Assembly: GCF_000143415.4 (NCBI RefSeq)
Contig: NW_003314263.1
Span: 1,762,749 to 1,826,748 of the forward strand
From: Selaginella moellendorffii
Taxonomy: Eukaryota > Streptophyta > Lycopodiopsida > Selaginellales > Selaginellaceae
Length of the DNA: 64,000 nucleotides
Direction of reading: 5' to 3'
Under the pieces are notes generated by a model, which did no database searches, was not told where the DNA came from, and saw only the letters and a list, made by a program, of their open reading frames with translations. Shown piece by piece: positions 44,448 through 56,199 of this stretch (the stretch's first letter is position 1; every line of letters starts with the position of its first letter). The translations under genes and the position numbers were made by a program.

Positions 44448-45539
44448 TGCAGTTTGTAAAGCAAGCTAAAAGCGAGTTACAAAGGAAGACAAAAAAATTG
44501 AAACAAATTCAAAAGAATTCAAACTAAATAAAAAGAAATCCAATAAACACAAATGAATTCAAACAAATTACAACAAAAAAACACGTGGCAGCTCGTGATT
44601 GGCTCGGAAATACTTTGAGCAGGGTTCACTCGCATCTTTGGGGGGCTGGGAATAAGCCATGAATGGGGCAAATGCTGGCGGGATAATCAGCTTTATGGCA
44701 CAGTTGAGCGCAGAGCAGTGACGGAGAGTCACACGATTCAGATAGAAGTTTCTGGTGAAGTACTCAGTGAGAGAGAATGGCAAGGCCGAGGTGGCCTTGC
44801 AGCTCTTTCGATCGATGCAACAGTGCTGTGGAGCAAACGCATGAACTTTTGCCACTGCGCTCCATGCTCCACTCTCTCAGCTGCTGAAGAATTGATGGGA
44901 GGATGGTGAAAGTTTTTTTCGCTGCAACGAGGAATGGAGGTTCATCGTCAAGCCGAGACTGGGATGAGAACAGATCCTATCCTTTGCAATGTCTACGTGG
45001 GGAATGCACATGTACGTGAAGTGCCAGGTGCTCAAGAGGTGTGATACCATTTGGTTTTATGCCAGATCACGAAAAGTTTTCCTGGCAACCTTTGTTTTCA
45101 CAGTGAAAGATATCCAAGTGGAGCCAGCACTTTTGTGGCTTCTCAAGAACGCTAGCCCGGAAGGACAAGAGATAACTAAGCTTGTGAGACGACAGGACAC
45201 TGATACGTTGAGCCAGCTCACGGGCCTGCTTGTCAGGGAGTCACGTACTGGCTGCTTGCTCGCTCTAGTTGCGAACAAGACATGGGCAAGGAAGGAGCTG
45301 CTGGATACCTCTCGTCCAAAAGGCAACGAGACCTCTAAACAAGCTCGTCAAGAACATCAACGAGGAGGAGCCAGGGACGATCAACGTTGCTACTCAGGCG
45401 GCATTAGCTCTGGCTGTAATTAGTTTGTTTTCATTTGATGTCGTTTGATTTCGTTTGAATTCGTTTCAACTCTTTTTAAATTCGTTTCAATTTGTTTGTC
45501 TTTGTTTGTAACTTGCTTTTAGCTTACTTATGAATTGCA
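44448..45539. mobile_element. Non-autonomous TIR element carrying a captured gene fragment (Pack-MULE-like)
   Basis: Long inverted terminal repeats: about 44448-44574 and 45415-45539. Matching outer words are AGCTAAAAGCGAGTTACAAA on the left and, reversed, AGCTAAAAGCAAGTTACAAA on the right, and the similarity continues through AATTGAAAC and AATTACA. Between them lies non-TIR sequence with a decayed coding fragment (45115-45450). I could not find a convincing 9-bp target duplication, so the outer limits are approximate. Confidence 0.65.
45115..45450 (+). pseudogene. Armadillo-repeat gene fragment, possibly CELLULOSE SYNTHASE INTERACTIVE-like
   Basis: Readable pieces ALLWLLKNASPEGQEI, TDTLSQLTGLL and, in another frame, LVKNINEEEPGTINVATQA then ALALAVISLF resemble successive armadillo repeats, in particular the order seen in plant CSI1-type proteins (a leucine-rich WLLKN segment, then T.SQLT.LL, then an E-E-T-Q-A-A repeat). 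Gaps and a frame change show that it is a fragment. It lies inside the TIR element, so I read it as captured host sequence. The family assignment is from memory of the motif pattern and is tentative. Confidence 0.45.
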
Positions 45540-46815
45540 AGTACATTATCTTTGAACTTTGCTAGGTCCAGCTTAAATATCTAATTAAATTTCTAGATAT
45601 TTATGTAAAGTTTTGTATGTTAATTGAGATTATCAAGGATTGATAGAAGTGAAATCATTTGGAGATCAGCCAATATAAGTTGCTAAAACTTTCAAATTAA
45701 TGACAATAAACAATTGAAATCTTTTCTATATGCATTTGCATGTAAATCTCCTCACTTGTGCTGGCCTTGAAATATGTTCTCTCGAGATCATTCCAGTTAG
45801 AGGGTCACTAGCTCAGCACAATGGGAAAACTTGACAATTTTCTCTATTAGTGTTAATGCTCAAGCAATTGAAACCTTTCCATTCTGGGAGCACATTGAGC
45901 TTGACTCATTTTCAAAATGTACTGCACCATAAACAACACATATGGATGATATATTTTCAATATTAAACATATATGCTGTATGGTTATTGTAATTCTTTTG
46001 ATGTGCTAGTTTATAAATAGTATAATTTGATGATTACTGCATTTGTATTAGTTTCATTAGCATTTTCAAGGTCTATATTTGTATGAGCTTCATTAGCATG
46101 TGCTATGTTTGTATTAGCATCATCAAAATCTGAAGTAATTTTTGCATTAGCATCTTCAAAGTCTAGATTAGTTTCTTCATTAGCATCTTCAAGGTTGTTA
46201 TGAGTATAAATATGTGTGCTAGTGTCAATAGTTAGAAGCAACTGGTGAAATATACCTCTTAATACTTCATAAAGCTGAAGCATACTTGCTAGGGAGGAAG
46301 TTGTGTTTGATAAGTGAAGTAACCTATCTAGCACATTTAAATTTAGGGCAAGAAGTAGAAGTGAAGCATGAATCTAAAAGAAAATCAAAGTACCTATCTC
46401 AAAATTTTCATAGATTTCATGTATAGGTTGTGCTCCTATTTTGCAAAATTAGTCTTCATTTTTTTTTTTTGTTTTATTTTTTTCAGTATAAGAATGTAAG
46501 TTTTGGCTTTTACTGGCCTGGAAAATGTATGCTAGTCCTCTGTCTAGATTTTATTTCTTGCTAGATTAGTGTTGATGAAACTTCCCTTCCTCTCTAGTTC
46601 AAGGCATGTATTGGTGAGCTTGTGACATGTTCACATTTTATTTTTTTGTTTTATTTTTTCCAGTGTAAGAATGTGAGTTTTGGCTTTTATTGGCCTGGAA
46701 AATGTATGCTAGTCCTCTATCTAGATTTCATGTATAGGTTTTGCTCCTATTTTGCAAAATTAGTCTTCATTTGATGAAGACTAAGATTAATAGTTCGAGG
46801 CATGTATTGGTGAAT
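45540..46815. repeat. AT-rich region with duplicated blocks
   Basis: A block beginning CATGTATAGGTT and containing CTCCTATTTTGCAAAATTAG occurs at about 46419-46462 and 46729-46772. A second block with TTTTGGCTTTTA and GGCCTGGAAAATGTATGCTA occurs at about 46486-46552 and 46661-46728. GGCATGTATTGGTGA occurs near 46604 and 46799. An internally repetitive minus-strand stretch with recurring AATGC(T/A)AA steps lies at 46040-46195. No gene is supported. Confidence 0.5.
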
Positions 46816-49800
46816 GAGTCTCTAAAAAGGGACATAAAAAGGACTAATACATGGCAAGTGTCGGGACACATGGAAGTGTTAGGAATGAGTCCAAAAAGAA
46901 GTTCGAGAAGGAGTCCGAAAAGAAGTCTAAGATGGACTTTGAGAAGAAATCCAAAATGGAGTTCGATATGGACCTAAGATAGACTCAAGATGGAGTTTGA
47001 GATGGAGTCCAATATGGACCTGAGATGGACTCAAGATGGAGTCCAATATGAACCTGAGATGGACTCAAGATGGAGTTTGAGATGGAGTTTGAGATGGAGT
47101 CTGATATAGACCCGAGATGGAGTTTGAGATGGACCTGAGATGAAGCTCAAGATGGACCTGAGATGGAGTTCGAGATGGACCCGAAATGGAGTTCGAGGTT
47201 GAGTTTGAGATGGAACTTAGATGGAGTTCGAGGTTGAGTTTGAGATGGAACTTAGATGGAGTTCGAGGTTGAGTCCAAGATGGAGACTAAGACTGGATCC
47301 AAGGTCAATTCCAAGGTCAAGGCCAAGATCGAGATCGAGACTGAAACCGAGTTCGAGACCGAAACCGAGTTTGAGACCAAGTCTGAGTCCGAGTCCAAGT
47401 CCGAGTTTGAATTTGAGTCTGAGTTCGAGTTTAAAGGTGAAAGCCCAAAGTGATCATCTCCCAGACCCTAAGGGGTTTGGTGAGCTCCAAAAATATAGTA
47501 GAAGGAGGACTTTAGTGGAGCTAGTTTGGACAAGAAAGGCCATTTTGACCAAGGACGGTTATATTTATGTAGTAGGTAATGATATAACCATTGAGGAGTC
47601 TAAGGCTAGAATAAATAGATGAATAAGTGGGGTAACTTGGTGAAGTGTTCAAGAGTCGGCTCTAATTTTTCCGGGAGATCTAATGGTCAATGCTCCCAAT
47701 CCAAGTGTGGGTGGCACTACCTACTTGGATAACTAGCATGGCTCATTAGAACCTCACTCTAGCCATATGGCTAGGGCACCCAAAGGCAAAAGGTGGGGAG
47801 AGTAACCACGAGGCTCATGTAAGGCTATAGTGTTTCGAAATATTGTCCCAAAGTCCTAGACTGTGGAAAGGAAGAGAAGCAATCCTCTTGTGTAGTGACC
47901 AAAGGTATGGTCACGTGGTGAGGAAGTCCCAGATGTCAATGGGATTTAGTGGTTAGGCTTTCAGGCCCTAACTTAGTGGTAAGCACTGCCATAGGCAGAG
48001 TGGGACTTGGTGGGGGAAGAAGGGACATTAGGAAAGGGTGTTCCCCATGTCTTTAGACATCCTAAGGGTGCTAAACTATGGTTCTAGGATGACCACCCAT
48101 AAATGGATGGCTTAGTCTTTGAGAGATGGGACTATAGTATGGGTGGTCTTGAACTACCAATGGGACAAGGGTAAATAAACATGACTTTAGTGTAACAGAT
48201 TAATAGATTGGTAGTACCTTTGGGTGTCTATTAAGAGATTGGACACATAGAGCACTTGGACCAAGTGCGAAGGCTAAGTGGCATAGATACCATTCACGGG
48301 GCTAGCATGTCCCCAAGTTCAGAATAAAACTTATAGAGATTGTGAGTGAGACTCCTCTAAGTGGTCAAAGGTGTGGTTAAGTAATTAAAGTATAATGGAA
48401 AATTTAGTCACTTATAATTTGATTAAAATTGTTTCTTAGTCCGGCTTTTATTGGTGGTTAAGAATATCACCACATGATATTGGCATTGGAAGGTCCCAAA
48501 AGTGGGTCCATCCTCAAGGAGTAGCATGTCGAGAGGGCATGATTCTCCACTTGAGTTCATATATAAACGTGTATGCAATGTGATGGATAGAAAAGGGGCT
48601 AATAAGGGAATGACTTTGAGATCTTGGGAACAATAGAAGGTTTTCCTCATAGAGTTGAGGATGTGATTTATATAAGCATTTGACTTAGTAAATTGGCTAA
48701 TATAGTTGTGGTAAACAACTATTATTAGGATCACGGGAATGATGGAAACTCTTAGATGATAAAGGAGTCATAAGATTATCCTCATATAATTAAGGATGGT
48801 GCTAAAAAATTTGAGATTGGAATTAGTGACTATAGGAGGTCAAATATGGATGAGGACACGGGTCTTTGAAATGATAGCCAAGGCTGGTTTTAATAAATGC
48901 TAGAACATCCTAGGGAGTTGGGGGTGTACTTAGAGAGGATGAGTTAGTATTCTCATCATATGGATAGATAGTATTAAGGGGCAAAAGTAGCCCACATGGA
49001 ACAAAGAATAATCAAGTGTTAGGGTAACACTTGCAAAGAGGGTCCTTTTGAGTTGAATATAAGAAATTGTGTTCTAGCAAGCTAGCACCTCAAAAGTAGC
49101 CATGAGGCTAGGACTTTACAAGTCGTCAAATTAATAAAGTCGAAAAGTTAGATGACTCAAGTAGAGTCAAAGAATGGTCCTAAAGGATTGGTGGAAACAT
49201 TTGGACTGAGGTGTGTTGTACTTTATAAAAGATGGGGAGGATCATGAGATCCAAGTATAAAAACAATGGGTATCTCATTGATGGTAAAATATACCATGCT
49301 AAAGTCGTGGAAAAAGTGTTCCTGGAAAAAAGCAACTTTCACACAGAGTTATGTGTGAACACTATAGTGTAGTATAAGAAATGACTATTATGGTTTTAAC
49401 AAAATTTAGACACAACTGAAAAGTGTCATAAGAGTAGGCTCGTGGAGCTAATGGGGTGGAGGCTCCAAGTGTCTCAAGGGATGATGTCTTGAAGTCAAGT
49501 TTGTTAGTTTATGAAAAACCCTTACCAAAGGAATCCTAATGGAAATAGGATTGGTGTAGCCTAAGTTGGAAGGCATGCAATTCGAATGTATTGACCCAAA
49601 TAATGATGAAGGTGTGGAAGCATCAGTAATGAATTGTAAGATATGATAACTATGAAGTAATTAAGCAAAGGTTTGGAATAATTTGTTGGAGCTAACTTCT
49701 TGAGACTTCTTGGTTAGACAAGAAAGAAGTTAGATATAAATCTCTTGGGGGATAAATGGCTTATATTGTGATATAGTGAATCAATGTCGTAAAAAGAAAT

Positions 49801-50870
49801 GGTCATTGTCAAAGAAGGCCATCGTTAGGACAGTTAAGCACTTTAAAACACTTAAAAAGTGGTGTTTAGTATCATGAAGGCATTGGATAAAACCCAAGGG
49901 ACTAAGTCCCTAGTAAAAAATGGATAGAAGGTGCTATCTAATGTTCAAAGTTGCGGTCTATCCAAATTGGATAAAGCCAAAAGGATTTTGGCTTTGCTAG
50001 TGACAGGCATACAAAGGCCCGTGAGTAGCAATATTAATTCTAGTGTGTGGAATTACAAGGTGAACATATTTAGATTGAGGAACCACTTTTTAAGCTATCA
50101 AGTAGGTTTATCTCTAAGAATACTTACTAAGGTATAGGAGAAAGTGCAAAACTATCCTTTTAGCCTATAGGAGAATAATTAAAGGGAATATATAAAGCCA
50201 AAAAGTAAGTAGTAAAGGGATAGAATTGAACTATAAGAGTCAAAAGGCATAACCAATAGTGATTATGAAAGTTAGGAGTGGAAAATCAAATGGTGCTCAA
50301 ATGTATTACTATTGGTAACTGTGGTGCCATGAAGAGTCTAAAATATAGAATTACCCATACTAAACTATATGGCAATTAAGAATCTTGCGAAAGAAGAAGT
50401 CTTAGAAAGCTAAGGGACAAAAGTCCCTTCAAGGTTTCTAAAGATTATTTTAGGTAAGTTAGTACTTAGAAAGAAATGTGTAAATAGTTCATAGAAACGC
50501 GTGAAATTAGAGTGGCAAAGTATAAGCATAGTCTTGAAGCTTGCTATGAGGCGAGGCTATCAAGGTTGGGGAATTAGCTCTGAAGTGTTCAAATAGATGG
50601 CTTTGAATGACTACCGATGTAACAAGGGTGAATGAGCATGGCCTTAGCTTAATGGGCTGATATCAATGGTACCTTTAGGTTTAGGTCATGGGATTGGACA
50701 TGTGGAGCATTTTGACCAAATGCAAAGGCTAAATGGCATGGATGCCATTCACGGGGTTAACATGTCCCAAGTCAGGAATAGAACTTATGGAGGTTGTGAG
50801 AAAAACTTCTTCAAGTGGTCAAAGGCATGGTTAAATGATTAAACTAAAATGGAAAATTTAATCACTTACA
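46816..50870 (+). mobile_element. Decayed, 5'-truncated copy of the non-coding LTR family
   Basis: LTR sequence from about 46816 (CTCTAAAAAGGGACATAAAA) to 48416, with a decayed hexamer array at 46900-47430, then internal sequence to about 50610, then a piece of LTR 3' end at 50615-50870 ending CACTTACA. The primer site is mutated beyond confidence. Many C-to-T and G-to-A differences from the intact element. Confidence 0.7.
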
Positions 50871-52361
50871 CTACCCTTTTGACCATTTGGAAGAGTCTCA
50901 CTCATGAACTTCATAAATCTTATTCCTGACTTGGGGACATACTAGTGTCGTGAATGGCATCTATACCAGTCAGCCTTTGCACTTGGCCTAAGTGTTCCAC
51001 ATGTCCGATCCCATGACTAACACCCAAATGTACCACTAATATATTAATTTATTACGCTAAGGTTATGCCCATTCACCCTTGTCACATTAGTCCAAAACCA
51101 TTTACATCATAGTCCCATCTTTTAAAGATTGGGCCATCCATCCATAAGTGATCATCCCTTGACCACACCTTAACACCTTTAAGATGCCCAAAGATATAGG
51201 GAACCCTTTCCCAATATCCCTTCTTCAGCCTTACCAAGTTCCTCTTCATCAACTATCATGCTTGCCAACACCACCACTAGGTCACCATTAAATCCCACAG
51301 TTCTTTAGAACTTCCTTACCATATGATTGTATCCTTAGTCATTATACCAAAGGGCTATTCCTCTTCATTTCCACAGTTTGGGACTTTGGGATGATATTTC
51401 AAAACACCGTGGCTCTACACAAACCTCGTGGGTACTCTCCCCACCTTCCACCCTTAGGTGCCCTAGCCATGTGGCTAGAGCGAGGTTCTGATGAGCCATG
51501 CTAGATGTCCAAGTAGGTAGTGCCACCCACACTTGGATTGGGAGCATTGACTATTTAATCTCCCAAGGGAGCTAGAGTTAACTCTTGAACACTTCACCAA
51601 GTTACCCCACTTGTTTGTCCATAATTACTTTAACCTTGGACTCCTCAGTAATTATATTAGCACTCACTATATGGGTATAACCTTTCTTGGTCACACTAGC
51701 CTTTCCTAGCCAAACTAGCTCTACTAGAGTCCTCCCCCTGATTATACTTTTGGGGCTCACCAAACCCCTTAGGGTTTGGGAGACAATCGCTTTAGGCTTT
51801 CACCCTTGGACTCGAACTCGGACTTGGACTCGGTCTCGATTTCGGTCTCGGTCTCGGCCTCGATATTAGACTCCATCTTAGGTCCATTTTAGACTCAACC
51901 TTGGACTCCATCTTGAGTCCATCTCAGACTCCACCTCGGGCTCTATCTCAGGTCCATCTCAAACTCCATCTTGGGTCCATTTCGGACTCCATCTCGGGTC
52001 CATCTCAGACTCCATCTTGGGTCTATCTCGGACTCCATCTTGAACTCCATCTCGAGTCCATCTTAGACTCAATCTCAAGTCCATCTTGGACTCCATTTTA
52101 GACCTGTTCATGACACTTCCATCTATATATCATGACACTTGCCATGTGCCAGTCCTTCTTATATCCCTTGTTAAAGACTTATTCATTAATTGCTTCATGC
52201 TCATTCCTTGAGCATTTTGTTTGGAGTTCCACTCCTACTCTCGACTTTCTAAGTCAAAACTTTTGGTCCAAACATGTTACGTTTGGTAAACTTCCACTTC
52301 AACCATTACCATATGGCACTTTTTTGGCTCCATTTTGGGACTTAAGGATTTATGTCTCACA
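50871..52361 (-). mobile_element. Inverted LTR relic of the non-coding family
   Basis: Reads in reverse from a truncated 3' end at 50871 to TGTCTCACA at 52353-52361, the complement of the LTR start. Contains a decayed reverse hexamer array (51810-52100). The polypurine tract complement CCCCACCACCTA follows at 52363, then inverted internal sequence. Confidence 0.7.
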
Positions 52362-53860
52362 ACCCCACCACCTATAGATAAAGTTCAATGTTCTCATCAA
52401 ACATTATACCATTTTATAAAGTAACCCCATCATGGATTATTATTTTCCTTAGGACTAAGCCAATATTCATTAATGGTTCAACATAATGGCTCATAATGCT
52501 TTTCCCACCCTCTAAGGAGCATAGTCTTTTTAACTTAGAGACTCATTTGATCACATGTAGCGGTTCTTCCCTTATGTTTGTTTAGTTCTCCAAAATTCGT
52601 TAGAGATACCTTCTCTATCTCAATCTCACTACTCATTCCCGAGTAATTTCAGCTTTTATCAACATAATCATTACACTTTGGAACTTTAATTTTGACTTCT
52701 CAAGTCAATTTCTTGGGTGTCTTTAACACCTTGCATTGCACATTTTATGCAAACTCCACTTCCCTATCTTAGGAAGTTATTTACTTGAAGGCACCATCAT
52801 CTTTTCTTTTATTTCGTACCACAATTGGCACTAAGTTCCACTTATGCATAATTTATACTAAGGTTGTCCATAGCCTTATCATTTGGCTACCTTGTCGCTC
52901 CCTCTCTTGGAGCTTTCACTTTCACCAAATTGGAATATTTGGGAATCCATCTTTGGAAATTTTTTTTTTCTCATAATCCATTAGCATTTAATATATGAGT
53001 GTTCATTACTTAACTTTGCCATTTGGATTCCTTCTAATAATTTCCATAGCCCAATCTTGGCCACTAGTTTTTTACTCATATTCTTTAATTGTTGCACCAA
53101 ACAACATAAGATCATTACCTTCATCTTTGAGGCATCTTTTTGGTTTTATAGCAAAAGTTTTGTTTTGCCAAGTTTATGAAGTGTTCACTTCTAGTAAGTC
53201 TCTTTAACATTTTCTATTGTGGACTCTATCCACAACCCAATTTTGTGACCCTCCCATGTGTCTTTCTTAGATATTACTTTCTTGGACTCACCATATTGAC
53301 ACCGCTTATTTCCCTTAGGTGTCCTTCCCAATTAGTCATCTCGACCAATATCGTGAATGTGACTTCGGGTATCAAAAGTTATCTGTCGGCTAGTCCTTAC
53401 GGACACTCTTTCCTTACTGCCATGACAATAGAAGGTTAGTATTGTTGGACCCATTATCAGTCTCCACCTAAGCTAGTTAAAAAACTAGTCATCACATGTG
53501 CACTTAGACCAGAAGGGCACTAAGGAAGGAAATCCTACATTGTCATTTAGTCAAGCATACTTGGCACGGTGATGAGAAACTCATGTTATTGACTTGCACT
53601 TGCTAGTGTTGGGAACACGATATTGAGCTTGGTCCTTCAATATCGCTAGATGATAGCTTACCGTGTCTGCCAAACACTCTTGCTATCATGCCCTTTGTGT
53701 TAGTTTTATTTCGGTCCCAAATGCTATTTATGGAAAGTGTCTAGATTTGCTCATTTGGCATATCTACGGAATGTAGAGATTGTCCTAAACACAATGGTGT
53801 TTGTCCCGTATCCAAATTCGCAATTTAGCATCATTCCATATTTAGTAAGTTTCGAGCTTA
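52362..53860 (-). mobile_element. Inverted internal sequence of the non-coding LTR family
   Basis: Continues directly from the inverted LTR. Similar to the intact element's internal region read backwards from 27298. No coding content. Confidence 0.65.
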
Positions 53861-56199
53861 TCCCAGAGACTAACTCCTGATACTAAAGAAGGCTTGGGGT
53901 GAAAACCCAAAGTGTGTGTTCCTCGGGTGGGGGGGGGGGGGCTAGGGGGTTCCAAATGTATAGTAGGGATAGTGGGTAGGTTGAGCATGGCTGACCAACC
54001 TGAGGCATAGTCTAGCTCCTGCTTGCGTGCTTGTCCTTGTTCTGCGTCCGGCTTGGGTCTAAGCCCAAGCTCCATACCATGCTAGTTGGGTGAAGTACCT
54101 ATATCCTTGTGTTAGGCTACCGGTATGTTGAAATAGCGCCAGACTTTGTTTGGCTCCATTTTGCATGCTGGTCCTGACATTGGGATGCTGGTTGCTCTAG
54201 GATTGTTCCAAGTCACTCCGGGCTCTTGTCCCTTCGCTCCTTGGGCAGTATGCTCGGGAGTTGCTCCATGGTTCGGTTCCATCACTCCTTGGCTCCATGC
54301 TTAAGCGTTTGGCACCGTTCCTTCATTTAGTGGCCCAAGGCCTTGAACCTCGGGTTCCACACCATTGTCCTATAGACACATGGCATATGACATGTGGCAC
54401 ATAGAGGGTTTAGGTTATGCTTCGTGGTGTTATTCTATGGTAAATCACCATAGGATAAAGGGGAAAAACCACGTGCACTACAACCAAGTCACACCATTAT
54501 CAATAGTTCAAATCAACAATTTGAATTAGGAACCTTATTCCTTAATCTAGCAAAGACCTTACCGTTGTTTAGCTATAGGATCACCTAGTGATCTTACTTT
54601 GACACCTTATTAAGTCTTTCAAACCTTTAAGTTGTTGACCATGACCTCGGGGGCATCCCCCACACTTGACAATGTGCCCAAACTAGCCCTTTTGGCCAAA
54701 GGTCCATAATAACTAAGATTGAGTGTCCCCATTTCATTCACCATATCCTTGATGCCACTTGCACTAAAGTGTTTAAGTTAGATATGCCGAGATTTCACAC
54801 TAAACAATCTACCTATGCATCACGACTCCGAGGCATCCCCATTTGGCAATATGCCCAAGCTAGCCTCTTTACTGAGAGTCCATGACCACCAAAAAATGAA
54901 AGTCCTTATATTCCAAACCATCACCATGCCCTAGTGAGTTAGGATTGGGACTAAAGCACTAAAGCACTAAAGGGTTGGGACTCAAACCCAACCTCCGTAT
55001 ATATATCTATGGACGGCATCACCTAGGATGCCCAGTGTGACTCCCCGGGCCAGTGCATTAACTTATATCTAAAATGCACTACAGATCGTAATTTACGAAT
55101 CTAGTTCCTCCAAACTTTTAAGTCCTCTCACTTGACTCAACTCCTTCAACTAAGGTCTCTCTTCCTCCAACTTGCCAATCTCACTTAGCAAGTCACCTGA
55201 CCAGCGTAACATGGTTCTATGCATAAGTGTGAAAATCCTCAAACATTGATTTTCCAAGATCATCTGTATCACAATCCTGTTTCTCAAAGACTAGGCCATC
55301 CGTCCATGAGTAGTCATCCCTTGACCACACCTTAGCACCCCTAGGATGCCTAGAGACATGGAAACACCCTTCCACAATGTCCCTTCTTCTGTCCCCACCA
55401 AATTCCTCTTCATCCACAGCTGTGCTCGGTAACACTGCTATTGGGTTTAGGCCCAAAGTTCCACTATCTTGGTCACTACACCAAAGGATTATTCTTTTTC
55501 CTTTCTATAGTCTAGGACTTTGGGATAACATTTTGAAACACCATGGCCCTAAGCGAGCCTTGTGGTTACTCTTCTCACCTTCCACTTTTAGGTGCCCTAG
55601 CTATGTGGCTAGAGCGAGGTTCCGATGAACCATACTAAGTATCCAAGTAGGTAATGGCACCTACACTTGGATTGAGAGTATCGATCATTCGATCTCCTAG
55701 AGGAGCTAAAGCAGACTCTTGAACACTTCACCAAGCTACCCCACTTGTCTATCTGTATTAATTTTAACATTGGACTCTTTAATGGTTATATCATCACCCA
55801 ACACATGGGTATAGTCTTCTTTGGTCACACTAGCCATTTTTAGCCAAACTAGCTACATTGAAGTCCTCCCCCCTAGTTGTAGCGCATGTGATCATGGATG
55901 AGATTTGAATATACTATCACCGTGGATCCTTGGAACTTTGGGGGATAAATGGGGATAAAATAGCTACTAAGGGCTCTCTTATTAAGCAATTGCCTCTTTT
56001 CTAGTTGGCTTAAGGGGAAGGAGATAAGGTGCGCTATAGTTGGTATCGAAGCAAATGGCACGGGTTTGATTCCCATTGATTAGTGGCTACTTAAAAATAT
56101 AATATACCCTTGAGTAAAGTATATTCCTACCCCTAAATTTGAAATCATATGTATTGGGCATCCATGCGTACGTCCTTCCTCTTGTGGTCTCTACGAAAC
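53861..56199. mobile_element. Centre of the inverted repeat: mixed retroelement fragments
   Basis: About 53890-54370 resembles part of the chromovirus LTR (G-rich run at 53930-53942, then TATAGTAGGGATAGTG, as on the reverse strand near 61440-61520). About 54380-55250 is inverted internal sequence of the non-coding family, including a T-arm-like GGTTGGGACTC hairpin near 54974-54994. About 55250-55875 is an inverted LTR piece. 55876-56100 is unassigned and includes TGGTATCGAAGC (56039-56050), a weak primer-site look-alike. Confidence 0.55.

Larger units (their letters stand above)
49120..53860 (+). repeat. Left arm of a large imperfect inverted repeat
   Basis: Mirrors 56200-60758. Checked landmarks: 49120-49250 with 60610-60750, 50615-50870 with 59015-59270, 50871-51000 with 58900-59014, 52130-52400 with 57510-57800, and 53780-53855 with 56200-56280. 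Paired coordinates add to about 109,890-110,060 throughout, so the arms are collinear apart from small indels. The arm is made of LTR-family pieces in both orientations. Confidence 0.85.

Noticed and set aside
46011-46334. Minus-strand frame with repeated Asp-Ala-Asn units
   Set aside because: Simple-sequence repeat without start context, homologue or neighbours; kept only as a repeat note.
56039-56050. Second primer binding site TGGTATCGAAGC
   Set aside because: Two mismatches from the iMet complement and no LTR end next to it; recorded only as a look-alike.
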